Source: Halococcus saccharolyticus DSM 5350
GTDB taxonomy: Archaea > Halobacteriota > Halobacteria > Halobacteriales > Halococcaceae
Length of the DNA: 64,000 nt
Reading direction: 5' to 3'
Assembly (NCBI RefSeq): GCF_000336915.1
Contig: NZ_AOMD01000002.1
Location: 69,413-133,412 of the forward strand
Shown here: positions 42,442 through 49,664 of the stretch, one piece after another
Layout of the letters: every line of letters begins with the position of its first letter
Position numbering within the stretch: position 1 is the first letter of the stretch
Translations under genes and position numbers: made by a program
Notes under the pieces: generated by a model
What the model was told of the DNA's origin: nothing
Databases searched by the model: none
Seen by the model: the letters and a program-made list of their open reading frames with translations, nothing else

Positions 42442-42601
42442 TGACTGCGAGACCATCGACTGGTGCGGCTCGGCGTGGGCGATCGTCGGCCGCGAAGATG
42501 GTCTCATCCGACTGCGGCGCACGCACGACAAGAACGCCCTCGCCCGGCAGGGCGACGAGGTGCTGGTCCTGCCGGGAATGGTTGGTCTCGACCCCGACTG
42601 A
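42425..42601 (+). CDS. 58-residue viral protein
   Basis: The frame from MERSTDDCETIDWC to GMVGLDPD contains a beta-like core (AWAIVGREDGLIRLRR; DEVLVLPGMVG), similar to a small SH3-like barrel. It overlaps the previous gene by 17 bases. The other open frames over this stretch are Arg/Ser-rich shadows. Confidence 0.55.
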   Translation: MERSTDDCETIDWCGSAWAIVGREDGLIRLRRTHDKNALARQGDEVLVLPGMVGLDPD

Positions 42602-42655
42602 CGACATGCCCCTCCAGGCACCAACAATTATCCCGGCACGACACGGAGTGAACCC

Positions 42656-42973
42656 ATGACACAGACGACACCATTCGAGAGCGGAGACACGAACGAAGTG
42701 CCCGCGGCGGTGTTCCGCGCGATGGGCGCGATCGTCCAGCAGATGCCGGAGTGTGAGTTTGACCGCGTAGCGTTCGCGCAGATGGCCGGCGGCGCGGAGA
42801 TCGAACTGGAGATCACGTCCACCGAGAACGCGACGTGGATCACGAACGCGCTGGAGGAACACCTCACGCGGTGCCACGAGCCCGACATGACGTACACGGG
42901 TGAGTCGATTGAGACCGAGGTGCGTGGCTACCTCTCGGCTGAGGATGCCACGGCACTCATCAACGACTGCTAG
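42656..42973 (+). CDS. 105-residue viral protein
   Basis: MTQTTPFESGDTNEVPAAVF, then a helix-strand pattern (RAMGAIVQQMPECEFDRVAF; EIELEITSTENATWITNALE) suggests a compact alpha/beta domain. No metal motif or known family recognised. Confidence 0.65.
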   Translation: MTQTTPFESGDTNEVPAAVFRAMGAIVQQMPECEFDRVAFAQMAGGAEIELEITSTENATWITNALEEHLTRCHEPDMTYTGESIETEVRGYLSAEDATALINDC

Positions 42974-42995
42974 ATCTGGAACTCGTCTCTAGCCC

Positions 42996-43472
42996 ATGAA
43001 CACGACAATCAAAACAGAAGACTTGACTAAGACGGATCGGCCAGCGCACTACAACTATCACACAGAAACCATCTGTACCCTATACTTGGGGTTCGAGTAT
43101 CGGCCCGGAGAGGGGCTTGTGCTCCCCGAGTATCAAGAGGGTACGGACGAACTCCAAAAAGCGATTGAGGGTGACGACGAGCTGACTTTCCGATTCACCG
43201 AGAATCGGCATGGCGAGCCAGCACTCAGAGTCAGTCGTCTCAAAGAGGGGTGGCGCGACTGCCCGTTTGACGGCCTACCGACCCCGGAGCGGGTTCGTAA
43301 AGCAAGGGAGTATTGGGAAGAGGGCAAGTCTCTGGAAGAGATCGACTCCAAGCCCGAAGAGGTCACACCCACGATGACGTGCAAGTGCGGGAATGAGATC
43401 GAGTACCGTGGAGACGGCGAGGTCCGCTGCGGACAGTGTGGGAAGAGACTGGCCGTCGAAACGCCGCGATAA
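42996..43472 (+). CDS. 158-residue protein with C-terminal zinc ribbon
   Basis: The first 110 residues are an unrecognised acidic domain with a helical PTPERVRKAREYWEEGKSLE segment resembling an HTH-like repeat. The end has MTCKCGNEIEYRGDGEVRCG, then QCGKRL: a full zinc ribbon. Probably nucleic-acid binding. Confidence 0.7.
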   Translation: MNTTIKTEDLTKTDRPAHYNYHTETICTLYLGFEYRPGEGLVLPEYQEGTDELQKAIEGDDELTFRFTENRHGEPALRVSRLKEGWRDCPFDGLPTPERVRKAREYWEEGKSLEEIDSKPEEVTPTMTCKCGNEIEYRGDGEVRCGQCGKRLAVETPR

Positions 43473-43495
43473 CTCCGAACTACCTCTAGAACACC

Positions 43496-43741
43496 ATGAA
43501 CGAAGAACTACCAGACCCAGAGCAGTACCGGATGATCCGGATGACCGCGCACCAGTACCTCGATCGTGCGCGTCAAGAGACGGACGAGCCGCTCGGCATG
43601 AGCATCGAGTTGAGCGTCGAAGACGACGAACTGTGGGCGTACCGCATCCACGTGTACGAGCGGGACCAGCCCGATCATGAAGGCCGTCACTGGCACGCTG
43701 AGGGAACCGAGCACGAACTGGAAGATCCGAAGCTACCCTGA
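43496..43741 (+). CDS. 81-residue viral protein, last gene of the first rightward operon
   Basis: MNEELPDPEQYRMIRMTAHQ, a helix, is followed by strands with charged residues (SIELSVEDDELWAYRIHVYE) and HEGRHWHAEGTEHE near the end. Unknown function. A terminator-like hairpin lies 75 bases downstream. Confidence 0.6.
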   Translation: MNEELPDPEQYRMIRMTAHQYLDRARQETDEPLGMSIELSVEDDELWAYRIHVYERDQPDHEGRHWHAEGTEHELEDPKLP

Positions 43742-43815
43742 CGACCTCGTACATCAGACTGCTCGCGGCGAAGGGCTTTTACTAGCGAGGGTCGTTGTGT
43801 GAAACGGATAGGACT

Positions 43816-43837
43816 GCGGTGGGCACTTCCCCACTGC
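43816..43837. terminator. Hairpin between convergent operons
   Basis: GCGGTGGG (43816-43823) pairs with CCCACTGC (43830-43837), eight pairs including one G-U, around a six-base loop. GTTCTT follows on the plus strand. It lies between the rightward gene ending 43741 and the leftward gene ending 43891, so it may terminate or separate transcripts. Confidence 0.45.
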
Positions 43838-43890
43838 GTTCTTACTACATTCCTTAGCCGCGGCCATGCACAGTCCCGCGCCCAAGGCCG

Positions 43891-44184
43891 TCAGTCGAAG
43901 TACGAAAGTACCTGTTCCTGCCGCCACTCCATATCCTCGATCACCATCTCCTCGCCCTCGTCCGTGAGGGTATAGACGTTCTCCCGCTTCGAGGCGTCCG
44001 GTCTGTTTTTGTTCACCATGCCGCGGTCGACAAGCTTGTCCAGATTGCGATAATAGGCGTCTCTGCGATTCTGATGCCGGCCCTCCAGATGATCGGCAAT
44101 GTCCGCTCCGGACGGATCATCGAGGCCGGCGATGCCGAAGAGGATGCTAATCTGGAGTCGTGTGGGGTCGTCGTTTCGTGGCAT
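43891..44184 (-). CDS. PadR/MarR-like winged-helix regulator
   Basis: The 97-residue protein starts MPRNDDPTRLQISILFGIAG and has GADIADHLEGRHQN, DAYYRNLDKLVDRGMVNKNR and a wing NVYTLTDEGEEMV, a PadR-type winged helix. It overlaps the ribbon-helix-helix gene by one base (TAATG), making a two-regulator operon divergent from another PadR-type gene at 44509. Confidence 0.82.
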   Translation of the reverse strand: MPRNDDPTRLQISILFGIAGLDDPSGADIADHLEGRHQNRRDAYYRNLDKLVDRGMVNKNRPDASKRENVYTLTDEGEEMVIEDMEWRQEQVLSYFD

Positions 44185-44384
44185 TAGCCGTCCTCCAGCT
44201 CGCCGATCCGTTCCTCCACTTCGTCCAGCCGCTCCTTTAGCGACTCGGCAGTAGTGGGCGAGACCTCGGGGCGCTGCGTGAGTATCTGGCGGATGTACGC
44301 CGAGCGCGTCATGCCCTTCTCGTCGGCCTCGTCGTCCAAATCCTCGATCAACTCCTCGTCCAGCCGGATCGTGGTCTCTCTCAT
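44184..44384 (-). CDS. CopG-like ribbon-helix-helix regulator with coiled-coil tail
   Basis: METTIRLD-type strand (MRETTIRLDEELIEDLDDEA), then SAYIRQILTQRPEV, is an RHH fold. The C-terminal ESLKERLDEVEERIGELEDG forms a short coiled coil. Likely binds the palindromic region upstream. Confidence 0.82.
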   Translation of the reverse strand: MRETTIRLDEELIEDLDDEADEKGMTRSAYIRQILTQRPEVSPTTAESLKERLDEVEERIGELEDG

Positions 44385-44458
44385 GCCCCGCTAGTCCACA
44401 GACCGGCTACAAAACGATACGGATACGGCGGGATGACTGACACTGACGCCTCGCGGAT

Positions 44459-44475
44459 GTATCGGTTCCCGATAC
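44459..44475. promoter_or_regulatory. Perfect palindrome GTATCGG-TTC-CCGATAC, candidate operator
   Basis: The 7-base arms are exact inverted repeats with a 3-base centre. The rightward TATA-like GTTTATTGA (44476-44484) directly follows, about 28 bases before ATG 44509. Additional CGATAC and GGATAC half-sites occur at about 44415-44426 near the leftward promoter. A dimeric PadR or RHH protein bound here would block the rightward promoter. Confidence 0.65.
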
Positions 44476-44508
44476 GTTTATTGAGATGGAGATGTAAGCG
44501 TACTGTGT

Positions 44509-44817
44509 ATGGCAACCACCGAGGAGGCTGCCGAACTGGCGTTGAGCGACGAAACTGGTTTTCAGCGCGACCTGCTGACGGTCATCGCAAAACTCGGCGA
44601 TCCCCACGGTCTCGGGATCAAAGAGGAGTTGGAGCAGCACTACGGCAAGGAGATCCACCACGGCCGGCTGTACCCGAACCTTGACGACCTGATCCAGCGC
44701 GGGCTGGTCGAGAAGGGCGTGGTCGACCGCCGGACGAACTCCTACGAGCTGACCGAGCGCGGCCGGCGCGAGATTGAACTCGACCTGCGGTTTCGGGAGG
44801 CGTTCATCGATGAGTAA
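44509..44817 (+). CDS. PadR-family winged-helix regulator
   Basis: The 102 residues include FQRDLLTVIAKLGDPHGLGI, KEELEQHYGKEIHHGRLYPN, LDDLIQRGLVEKGVVDRRTN and SYELTERGRREIE: a complete PadR winged helix with the characteristic Tyr/Leu recognition helix. First gene of the second rightward operon; it overlaps the next gene by eight bases. Confidence 0.88.
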   Translation: MATTEEAAELALSDETGFQRDLLTVIAKLGDPHGLGIKEELEQHYGKEIHHGRLYPNLDDLIQRGLVEKGVVDRRTNSYELTERGRREIELDLRFREAFIDE

Positions 44818-45190
44818 GTCCGCCGACGCGCCGATCACGGAAGACCTCGATTGGCGGGAGGTCCACGAGCGCCCCTCGCCGTCGACGATGGCGATCGAGC
44901 CGATGCGCCGCGAGGCGAAAGAGGTCACGACGGCGGTCTTTGAGAACAACTTCAACGTGGATCTTGACGACGCTCTCAGTAGCCGATCTCGGAAGCTACA
45001 GCGCGAACTGGAGCGCCGCCTGGGGATCACCTACCCGGACTGTCCACAGTGCCAGACGGAGGGTGAGTGGGGACAGGAACCCGGCGAGCCGCTAATCTGC
45101 TACGTCTGTTGGGAGGGTCCGCCCGAGGACATCCGGCACGAGGTCCACCGGCAGTGGAAGCGGATTTTTGAGGTGCGTGACGATGAGTGA
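44810..45190 (+). CDS. 126-residue protein with zinc ribbon
   Basis: Start MSKSADAPITEDLDWREVHE overlaps the upstream stop (ATGAGTAA). A helical middle (SSRSRKLQRELERRLGI) is followed by YPDCPQCQTEGEWGQEPGEP, then CYVCWEGPP, a four-Cys ribbon. Unknown function. Confidence 0.65.
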   Translation: MSKSADAPITEDLDWREVHERPSPSTMAIEPMRREAKEVTTAVFENNFNVDLDDALSSRSRKLQRELERRLGITYPDCPQCQTEGEWGQEPGEPLICYVCWEGPPEDIRHEVHRQWKRIFEVRDDE

Positions 45191-45479
45191 CTCCGCTACA
45201 GAGCTAACCGAGAGCGTTCGCGACCAGAACGTCCGGCGACCGCATGAGAGGGTGAAATGCGAGTTGCCGCGCTGGGTGCTAACTGAGACGATCGCCTTTG
45301 CGGAAGTAGTGGAGCGCGACCGGGAGAACCCCAACTCGCTTCGAGAAAGCGCCGGGGCGGTCCAGAAGGTGCTCGACCGACGTCTCACACGCTATGACGC
45401 GGACTGCACCTGTGGCCCCGACGAGGCGTGCGACAGTTGCCCGCCGGACAAATTCGGCCAGGAGTCCGCCGATGCCTGA
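45183..45479 (+). CDS. 98-residue viral protein with Cys cluster
   Basis: MSDSATELTESVRDQNVRRP, a helical core (WVLTETIAFAEVVERDRENP) and CTCGPDEACDSCPPDKFG, which has four Cys for a zinc site. Overlaps both neighbours by eight bases. Confidence 0.65.
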   Translation: MSDSATELTESVRDQNVRRPHERVKCELPRWVLTETIAFAEVVERDRENPNSLRESAGAVQKVLDRRLTRYDADCTCGPDEACDSCPPDKFGQESADA

Positions 45480-45699
45480 GTCACGCGACGGTTCTCTGAA
45501 CGAGAGCCGGCACGAGGAAATCGAGATCGTCAACCAGCGGTGGAAGTGGCAGGTGGTAGCCTCTGCTCTCCGCGCGCTTCTCGAAGACGAGGAGGCAGAT
45601 CGGCTGCTTCAAGCGGACGCGGAGCCGGTACTCCGCACAATAGAGAACGGGCTCGAACTGGATGAGGACGAGCGCACAACGGAGACATTCGATGACTGA
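45472..45699 (+). CDS. 75-residue acidic helical protein
   Basis: MPESRDGSLNESRHEEIEIV, then WKWQVVASALRALLEDEEAD, RLLQADAEPVLRTIENGLE. It is all-helical and acidic, without metal site. Overlaps both neighbours by eight bases. Unknown function. Confidence 0.6.
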   Translation: MPESRDGSLNESRHEEIEIVNQRWKWQVVASALRALLEDEEADRLLQADAEPVLRTIENGLELDEDERTTETFDD

Positions 45700-45862
45700 G
45701 CAATCGCAAAACGAGAGCCACCACTACCCGGACGGCGTACTGAAATCGTACTGTGGCGACTGTGGAGAGCGGTTCTACGCTCGCCGCCATCCGAGCTACT
45801 GTCCGTACTGCGGGCATGACAAAGTGTTCAACGAGGGGCACGGCGAGGTGGGCCATGCCTGA
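45692..45862 (+). CDS. 56-residue zinc-ribbon microprotein
   Basis: The product has YCGDCGERFYARRHPSYCPY, then CGHDKVF: two Cys pairs in a rubredoxin-like arrangement. It overlaps the methyltransferase gene by eight bases, so it is made together with it and could assist DNA binding (inference). Confidence 0.65.
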   Translation: MTEQSQNESHHYPDGVLKSYCGDCGERFYARRHPSYCPYCGHDKVFNEGHGEVGHA

Positions 45863-46565
45863 AACAGAGGCAGATGAGAGCCGTCACTGTCTCGATCTCT
45901 TCGCCGGACTCGGTGGTTTCTCGGCGGCGTTCGAGGACTCGCCCGACTGGCGCGTGACGACGGTCGACCTCAACGACGAGTTCGATCCGGACATCTGCGC
46001 GGACGTGATGGAGCTCCAGGCCGACGACCTCCCCGACCCCGACCTGGTGCTCGCGTCCCCGCCATGCACGGACTTCTCGGTTGCGTGCATCACGCAGAAG
46101 TGGGATCATAGCGAGCGACGGCGGCCGAAGCACCTACCGGAGTGGGAGAGTATCGCTGAATCCGTTGCGATCGTCTACCGGACGATGTGGCTGGTGCAGG
46201 AACTCTCCCCGGACTGGTGGTTCATGGAAAACCCGCAGGGGATGCTCGGGAAGTTGATCGGCCCTTCGGTCGGAACGGTCCACTACTGTCAGTACGGCAG
46301 CGAGTTCAAGAAACCGACCCAGTTGTGGGGTCGACACCCGCCGATGGAGTATCGGAAGTGCGGCGGCGCTCCTAACTGCCACGTCTCGAACGCACGGGAG
46401 GTCAACACGTTCCGGGACGAGAGTCGCACGCGCGCCGTGGGCGTCGACAACAGCGCCGAGCGAGCCAAGGTCCCGCGGGAGCTCTCCGAGAACATCCTCG
46501 ACGCGGTGGAGTCGGCATACCAGAACCCCCCGCCGAAGCAGTCGCTACTCACGGAGGCAGCATGA
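45855..46565 (+). CDS. DNA cytosine-C5 methyltransferase (orphan viral type)
   Basis: The 236-residue enzyme has motif I CLDLFAGLGGFSAAF, motif IV LASPPCTDFSVA with catalytic Cys71, motif VI WWFMENPQG (Glu125-Asn-Pro) and a motif VIII-like YGSEFKKPTQLWG. The C-terminal KVPRELSENILDAVES corresponds to motifs IX-X. It is shorter than typical Dcm proteins, with a minimal target-recognition part, as in phage orphans. No restriction nuclease is adjacent, so a role in protecting viral DNA from host restriction or in regulation is likely. ATG at 45855 overlaps the zinc-ribbon stop. Confidence 0.9.
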   Translation: MPETEADESRHCLDLFAGLGGFSAAFEDSPDWRVTTVDLNDEFDPDICADVMELQADDLPDPDLVLASPPCTDFSVACITQKWDHSERRRPKHLPEWESIAESVAIVYRTMWLVQELSPDWWFMENPQGMLGKLIGPSVGTVHYCQYGSEFKKPTQLWGRHPPMEYRKCGGAPNCHVSNAREVNTFRDESRTRAVGVDNSAERAKVPRELSENILDAVESAYQNPPPKQSLLTEAA

Positions 46566-46597
46566 GCGATACAGAGCCAACAGGGGGCCGTCGATGA
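46562..46597 (+). CDS. 11-codon minicistron between methyltransferase and next gene
   Basis: ATG at 46562 overlaps the methyltransferase stop (ATGA). The frame MSDTEPTGGRR ends in a TGA that overlaps the ATG of the next gene (ATGA). It links two genes that would otherwise be 28 bases apart. It may exist only to relay ribosomes. Confidence 0.35.
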   Translation: MSDTEPTGGRR

Positions 46598-46926
46598 GCT
46601 TCGAGGAGTTCGGCAAGACGATGGACAGTCTCATGGACAACATGCTGTCGTCGTTCACACGCGCGACGGCCCGCCTCAGCCGCACGATGCAGATGCTCAC
46701 AAGCCCCGGTCCGTCGGCTGAGGGTCGTCGTCTCACGGAGGACCTGTGCCGCGAGGACTACGACCTCGTGGAGCGCAACAGCGTGCGCGTCGACCGCGTT
46801 GATTCCGAGCAGCACGCCGGCGACGCGGCGGCCGTGGCCTACCACGACGGCACGGACTGGTCGGACGTGACGCGGTACGACCTGAGCGAGATCGAGGACT
46901 ACCTGGAGCTGGTGAACGATGAGTGA
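46594..46926 (+). CDS. 110-residue viral protein
   Basis: MSFEEFGKTMDSLMDNMLSS begins an amphipathic helical N-terminus. A basic stretch with Met-Leu repeats and an acidic C-terminal part (DVTRYDLSEIEDYLELV) follow. Not recognised. Confidence 0.6.
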   Translation: MSFEEFGKTMDSLMDNMLSSFTRATARLSRTMQMLTSPGPSAEGRRLTEDLCREDYDLVERNSVRVDRVDSEQHAGDAAAVAYHDGTDWSDVTRYDLSEIEDYLELVNDE

Positions 46927-47266
46927 CGGTGCGAACTCCGTCGAAGAGAGGCTGCACGACGGGTATCCGGTGCGAGAGCGGTGGGAAGGTGATTACGACG
47001 CCCTCGGATACCAGATCGTCGGGGACCTCTCGGGGCACGAGACCGACCCGATCACGATCCACTACGACGATGCCTACGAGCCCGTCCTCGGGACCTTCGA
47101 GGGGATCTCCAAACACAACAGTTGGCTGAGTTTAGCCAACGACGGCGACTGGGTCACGCTCAGGCCGGACGGCCACCTCAGCAGAGGAGAGCCCGACAAC
47201 GAGGGATCGATGACCGTGCTCGGGGTTGCCGAAAAAGTGGTGGCGTGGGAGCATCCCGATGAGTGA
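46919..47266 (+). CDS. 115-residue viral protein, beta-rich
   Basis: Start MSDGANSVEERLHDGYPVRE overlaps the upstream stop by eight bases. The middle (HETDPITIHYDDAYEPVLGT; ISKHNSWLSLANDGDWVTLR) looks like a small beta barrel. Function unknown. Confidence 0.6.
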   Translation: MSDGANSVEERLHDGYPVRERWEGDYDALGYQIVGDLSGHETDPITIHYDDAYEPVLGTFEGISKHNSWLSLANDGDWVTLRPDGHLSRGEPDNEGSMTVLGVAEKVVAWEHPDE

Positions 47267-47444
47267 CGATCTCGTGAAGGAGGTGTATCTGCTGTTCCTA
47301 TGGGATGGGAACAGCCAGGGGACCCACGACGTCATCGGTGCGTTCACGAACGAAGATGCAGCCAAGCAGGCAGCCGAAGACGTCGACACGTTCGGAAGCG
47401 TTCACGTCGATTCGGTCCCGTTGAATCAGGTGATCGACCTGTGA
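47259..47444 (+). CDS. 61-residue viral protein
   Basis: MSDDLVKEVYLLFLWDGNSQ, then a strand-helix-strand pattern with FTNEDAAKQAAEDV. A small ferredoxin-like fold is possible. Overlaps the upstream gene by eight bases. Confidence 0.6.
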   Translation: MSDDLVKEVYLLFLWDGNSQGTHDVIGAFTNEDAAKQAAEDVDTFGSVHVDSVPLNQVIDL

Positions 47445-47466
47445 CAGAGGGGACGGGGACCTACCG

Positions 47467-47691
47467 ATGACCGAAGAGTACGCCCTCAACCAAGGCAACG
47501 ACCTCGCGGACGACGACCCGGAGAACCAGTCGAGCAGACACACTCTCCGGGGCTGTCTCAAGCTTCATGACTACGAGACGACAGTGGAGTATCTGAGCAC
47601 TCAGAAGGTGCAAATCAAGCTTGAGTGTCCCAAATGCCCGGACCGGCGGTTGCACTATGGGAACTGGAGGTTCGATGACGATGACGAGTGA
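47467..47691 (+). CDS. 74-residue zinc-site protein
   Basis: The C-terminal half has VQIKLECPKCPDRRLHYGNW with two Cys and a His; an upstream Cys (RGCLKLHDYE) and His could complete the site. The N-terminus is acidic. Unknown function. Confidence 0.6.
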   Translation: MTEEYALNQGNDLADDDPENQSSRHTLRGCLKLHDYETTVEYLSTQKVQIKLECPKCPDRRLHYGNWRFDDDDE

Positions 47692-47998
47692 CCCTGCTAC
47701 ACAGCGAAGAGAGCTAGAACAGTTGGCCGCGGAAGTGGTCGACGAGAACCGCCACATGGCCAGCGGTGTGCTCACCGACGATTTGGAAGAGCGCCACGCC
47801 CACCTCGATGCCCTCGCAAACGAAGCGTTAGACATGACGGACGGATCGCCGCTGTTCCCGGTCCTCAAACGTGCGATCCGCGACGAGGTCCGCGATCGAG
47901 AGGGCGTATCGGCGTGCTGTGGCGCACTGATCCGGACGACGATGTACGGCCTGCGAGTGTGCTCGCGGTGCCGGCGGGAGGTAGACGATGCCGACTGA
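47681..47998 (+). CDS. 105-residue helical protein with C-terminal zinc ribbon
   Basis: Helical segments (QRRELEQLAAEVVDENRHMA; RHAHLDALANEALDM) precede VSACCGALIRTTMYGLRVCS, then RCRREV, a ribbon. ATG 47681 (MTSDPATQ) is chosen; 47675 is an in-frame alternative. Overlaps the upstream gene. Confidence 0.65.
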   Translation: MTSDPATQRRELEQLAAEVVDENRHMASGVLTDDLEERHAHLDALANEALDMTDGSPLFPVLKRAIRDEVRDREGVSACCGALIRTTMYGLRVCSRCRREVDDAD

Positions 47999-48632
47999 CA
48001 ACCCTTCGGCAGAGAGCCCTCAAATCCTCCGAGAGCACTGCGTGTTCGGAGAGAATCGGGCCTATCTGCTCATGGCGATCGCCCGCCGCAAGGAGAACAA
48101 GCACCTCTCCAGCTCCGGCGAGATCGTGTTTCGAGAGGTCGTCAAGGATGGGCGAGACATCCGGCGGAAGTACGACAAACTCCGCGCCCTCGCGCGTGGC
48201 TACCGTACCGATAGCGGCGAGGGGGCTAACTTCCGCCTCTACGTGACGGTGAACGCTCGGGATATGCGCTCAGGGTACTGGAACTTCCGCGAGCGCATGA
48301 ACGGCTGGTCTCGGGACATGGTGGCCGGCGACGACGCCGTGGCCCGGAAGCTAAAGCGTGTAGGAGGTCACTGGATGTCGGATCTCCAGAAGTCGGAGAA
48401 CGCCGATGATCCATGCCTGTTCCTGTTCGACGTCGACGACACGAGACGCTTCGCGCTGAACTCGATCACCAGCGGGCTAACCGACCACACGGAGCTGCGG
48501 CGGGTCCAAGAGACGCCCAACGGCTACCACCTGATAACGGAACCGTTCAACCACACCGAGTTCGAGAGTGGCATTGAGCACGAACTGAAGACGGACGGGA
48601 TGCTATTCGTGGAGTACCTCAACGATGACTGA
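47988..48632 (+). CDS. Candidate primase-polymerase (AEP-like) protein
   Basis: The 214 residues have two helices at the start (NRAYLLMAIARRKENKHL), a strand block FRLYVTVNARDMRS, then CLFLFDVDD (Asp148, Asp150), TPNGYHLIT (Gly179, His181) and MLFVEYL (Glu209). The series hydrophobic-D-x-D, T-P-x-G-x-H, hydrophobic-E is the three-motif arrangement of archaeo-eukaryotic primase/prim-pol catalytic cores. Length is minimal for that fold and I cannot confirm it by structure, so the function is a hypothesis. It is coupled with zinc-ribbon genes on both sides. Confidence 0.6.
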   Translation: MPTDNPSAESPQILREHCVFGENRAYLLMAIARRKENKHLSSSGEIVFREVVKDGRDIRRKYDKLRALARGYRTDSGEGANFRLYVTVNARDMRSGYWNFRERMNGWSRDMVAGDDAVARKLKRVGGHWMSDLQKSENADDPCLFLFDVDDTRRFALNSITSGLTDHTELRRVQETPNGYHLITEPFNHTEFESGIEHELKTDGMLFVEYLNDD

Positions 48633-48867
48633 CAACGCACAATCTCAAGAGAAGAGTCCTCGATGCGCGAGTTGTCGCGGTGATGTCGACATGAGAGCAC
48701 ACACGAAAATCGAGGTCGTTGGGAACGACGGAACGAAGACCGCCCGGTTCTGTCTCGACTGTCAGAACCAGGGGATATTAGTAAAAACAGCGAGCGACGT
48801 ACCGGCAGCAAAAGAAGATTACTCAGGCAACCCTGGGTCCGTTGTGAGAGTGGAAAACGATGGCTGA
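48625..48867 (+). CDS. 80-residue zinc-ribbon protein
   Basis: CASCRGDVDMRAHTKIEVVG, then TARFCLDCQNQGI form a four-Cys treble-clef or ribbon. It overlaps the candidate primase gene by eight bases; AEP primases often act with a zinc-binding module, which makes the pairing interesting but not proven. Confidence 0.65.
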   Translation: MTDNAQSQEKSPRCASCRGDVDMRAHTKIEVVGNDGTKTARFCLDCQNQGILVKTASDVPAAKEDYSGNPGSVVRVENDG

Positions 48868-49015
48868 GGACTCCCCGGGAGCTATGATGCAGTGGCGAAT
48901 CTTCAACCCGCTCACCGTCGAGCTGACGCGAGAGCAAATTGAGCAGGTCGGTGTGATCGTGAAGAGCCGGAAGCCCCGACACCGCCTCGATGGGAGGCTC
49001 TACGACGATGCCTGA
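48860..49015 (+). CDS. 51-residue viral protein
   Basis: MAEDSPGAMMQWRIFNPLTV, then ELTREQIEQVGVIVKSRKPR. Starts and ends with eight-base overlaps with neighbours. Small alpha/beta pattern; unknown. Confidence 0.55.
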   Translation: MAEDSPGAMMQWRIFNPLTVELTREQIEQVGVIVKSRKPRHRLDGRLYDDA

Positions 49016-49289
49016 CGGTAGCTCTCCCGAAGGGACTTTGCGAATCAATGACGAGACATGGGCGCTAATCCGCGAATCACAAACCGTCGAGAATATCGGG
49101 CTAACCCAATGGTCGCCACCTGATTACAGCCACTATCGCCACCATTTGCCCGACGATTTGACGGATTCGGAGCGTGAACTATGGGAAAACGCCGAAGGCG
49201 TGGCGAAAAAGTATGCCGCGAAGCAGATACAAGCATGGCGGAAGGTTGAACGAACGGGCGAGTACGAACCCTTCGTTCCCCCCTGTTAG
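49008..49289 (+). CDS. 93-residue viral protein
   Basis: MPDGSSPEGTLRINDETWAL and helical SERELWENAEGVAKKYAAKQ, then IQAWRKVERTGEYEPF. Base composition is more AT-rich than upstream genes. Function unknown. Confidence 0.6.
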   Translation: MPDGSSPEGTLRINDETWALIRESQTVENIGLTQWSPPDYSHYRHHLPDDLTDSERELWENAEGVAKKYAAKQIQAWRKVERTGEYEPFVPPC

Positions 49290-49310
49290 ATAGGACGGGC
49301 TAATATACCA

Positions 49311-49520
49311 ATGAGTAAACAAAACGACGACTCCCCCGAAGAAATTGCTCACCGGATCAAAAAAGAGTTAGAAAAAGATGAACCGTTGTCTCACGACGAA
49401 CTATCCGATAGACTGGACGTGAAGTGGTATGAAGTAACTAAAGGGATGCAACACCTTAGAACACCACTCCGTTCAAAAAAGGTTGCTATTCGGTTGGATA
49501 GGCGATACGAACTTTGCTAA
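49311..49520 (+). CDS. Small winged-helix-like protein
   Basis: The 69 residues (EEIAHRIKKELEKDEPLSHD; ELSDRLDVKWYEVTKGMQHL; RLDRRYELC) fit a compact winged helix. The gene is clearly AT-richer than the element average (many AAA, TTA and CTA codons), a sign of separate origin. Possibly a DNA-binding regulator. Confidence 0.65.
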   Translation: MSKQNDDSPEEIAHRIKKELEKDEPLSHDELSDRLDVKWYEVTKGMQHLRTPLRSKKVAIRLDRRYELC

Positions 49521-49541
49521 ATCCGACGGACTACTAGATCA

Positions 49542-49664
49542 ATGATAAAAGATTGTCCCGAGTGTGGAGGCCCGATGGAACCAGGATCGGACTTCGGCGA
49601 TTACTGCATGGACTGTAAAATATGCTGGATGGGCGACGGCGCTGGCGAATGGGAGTTCCGATGA
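49542..49664 (+). CDS. 40-residue zinc-ribbon microprotein
   Basis: MIKDCPECGGPMEPGSDFGD, then YCMDCKICWMGDG: two Cys pairs forming a ribbon. The stop overlaps the next ATG (ATGA). Likely expressed as part of the coupled chain. Confidence 0.65.
   Translation: MIKDCPECGGPMEPGSDFGDYCMDCKICWMGDGAGEWEFR

Noticed and set aside
45855-46926. Restriction-modification system
   Set aside because: Only the methyltransferase is found; the next genes lack nuclease motifs.
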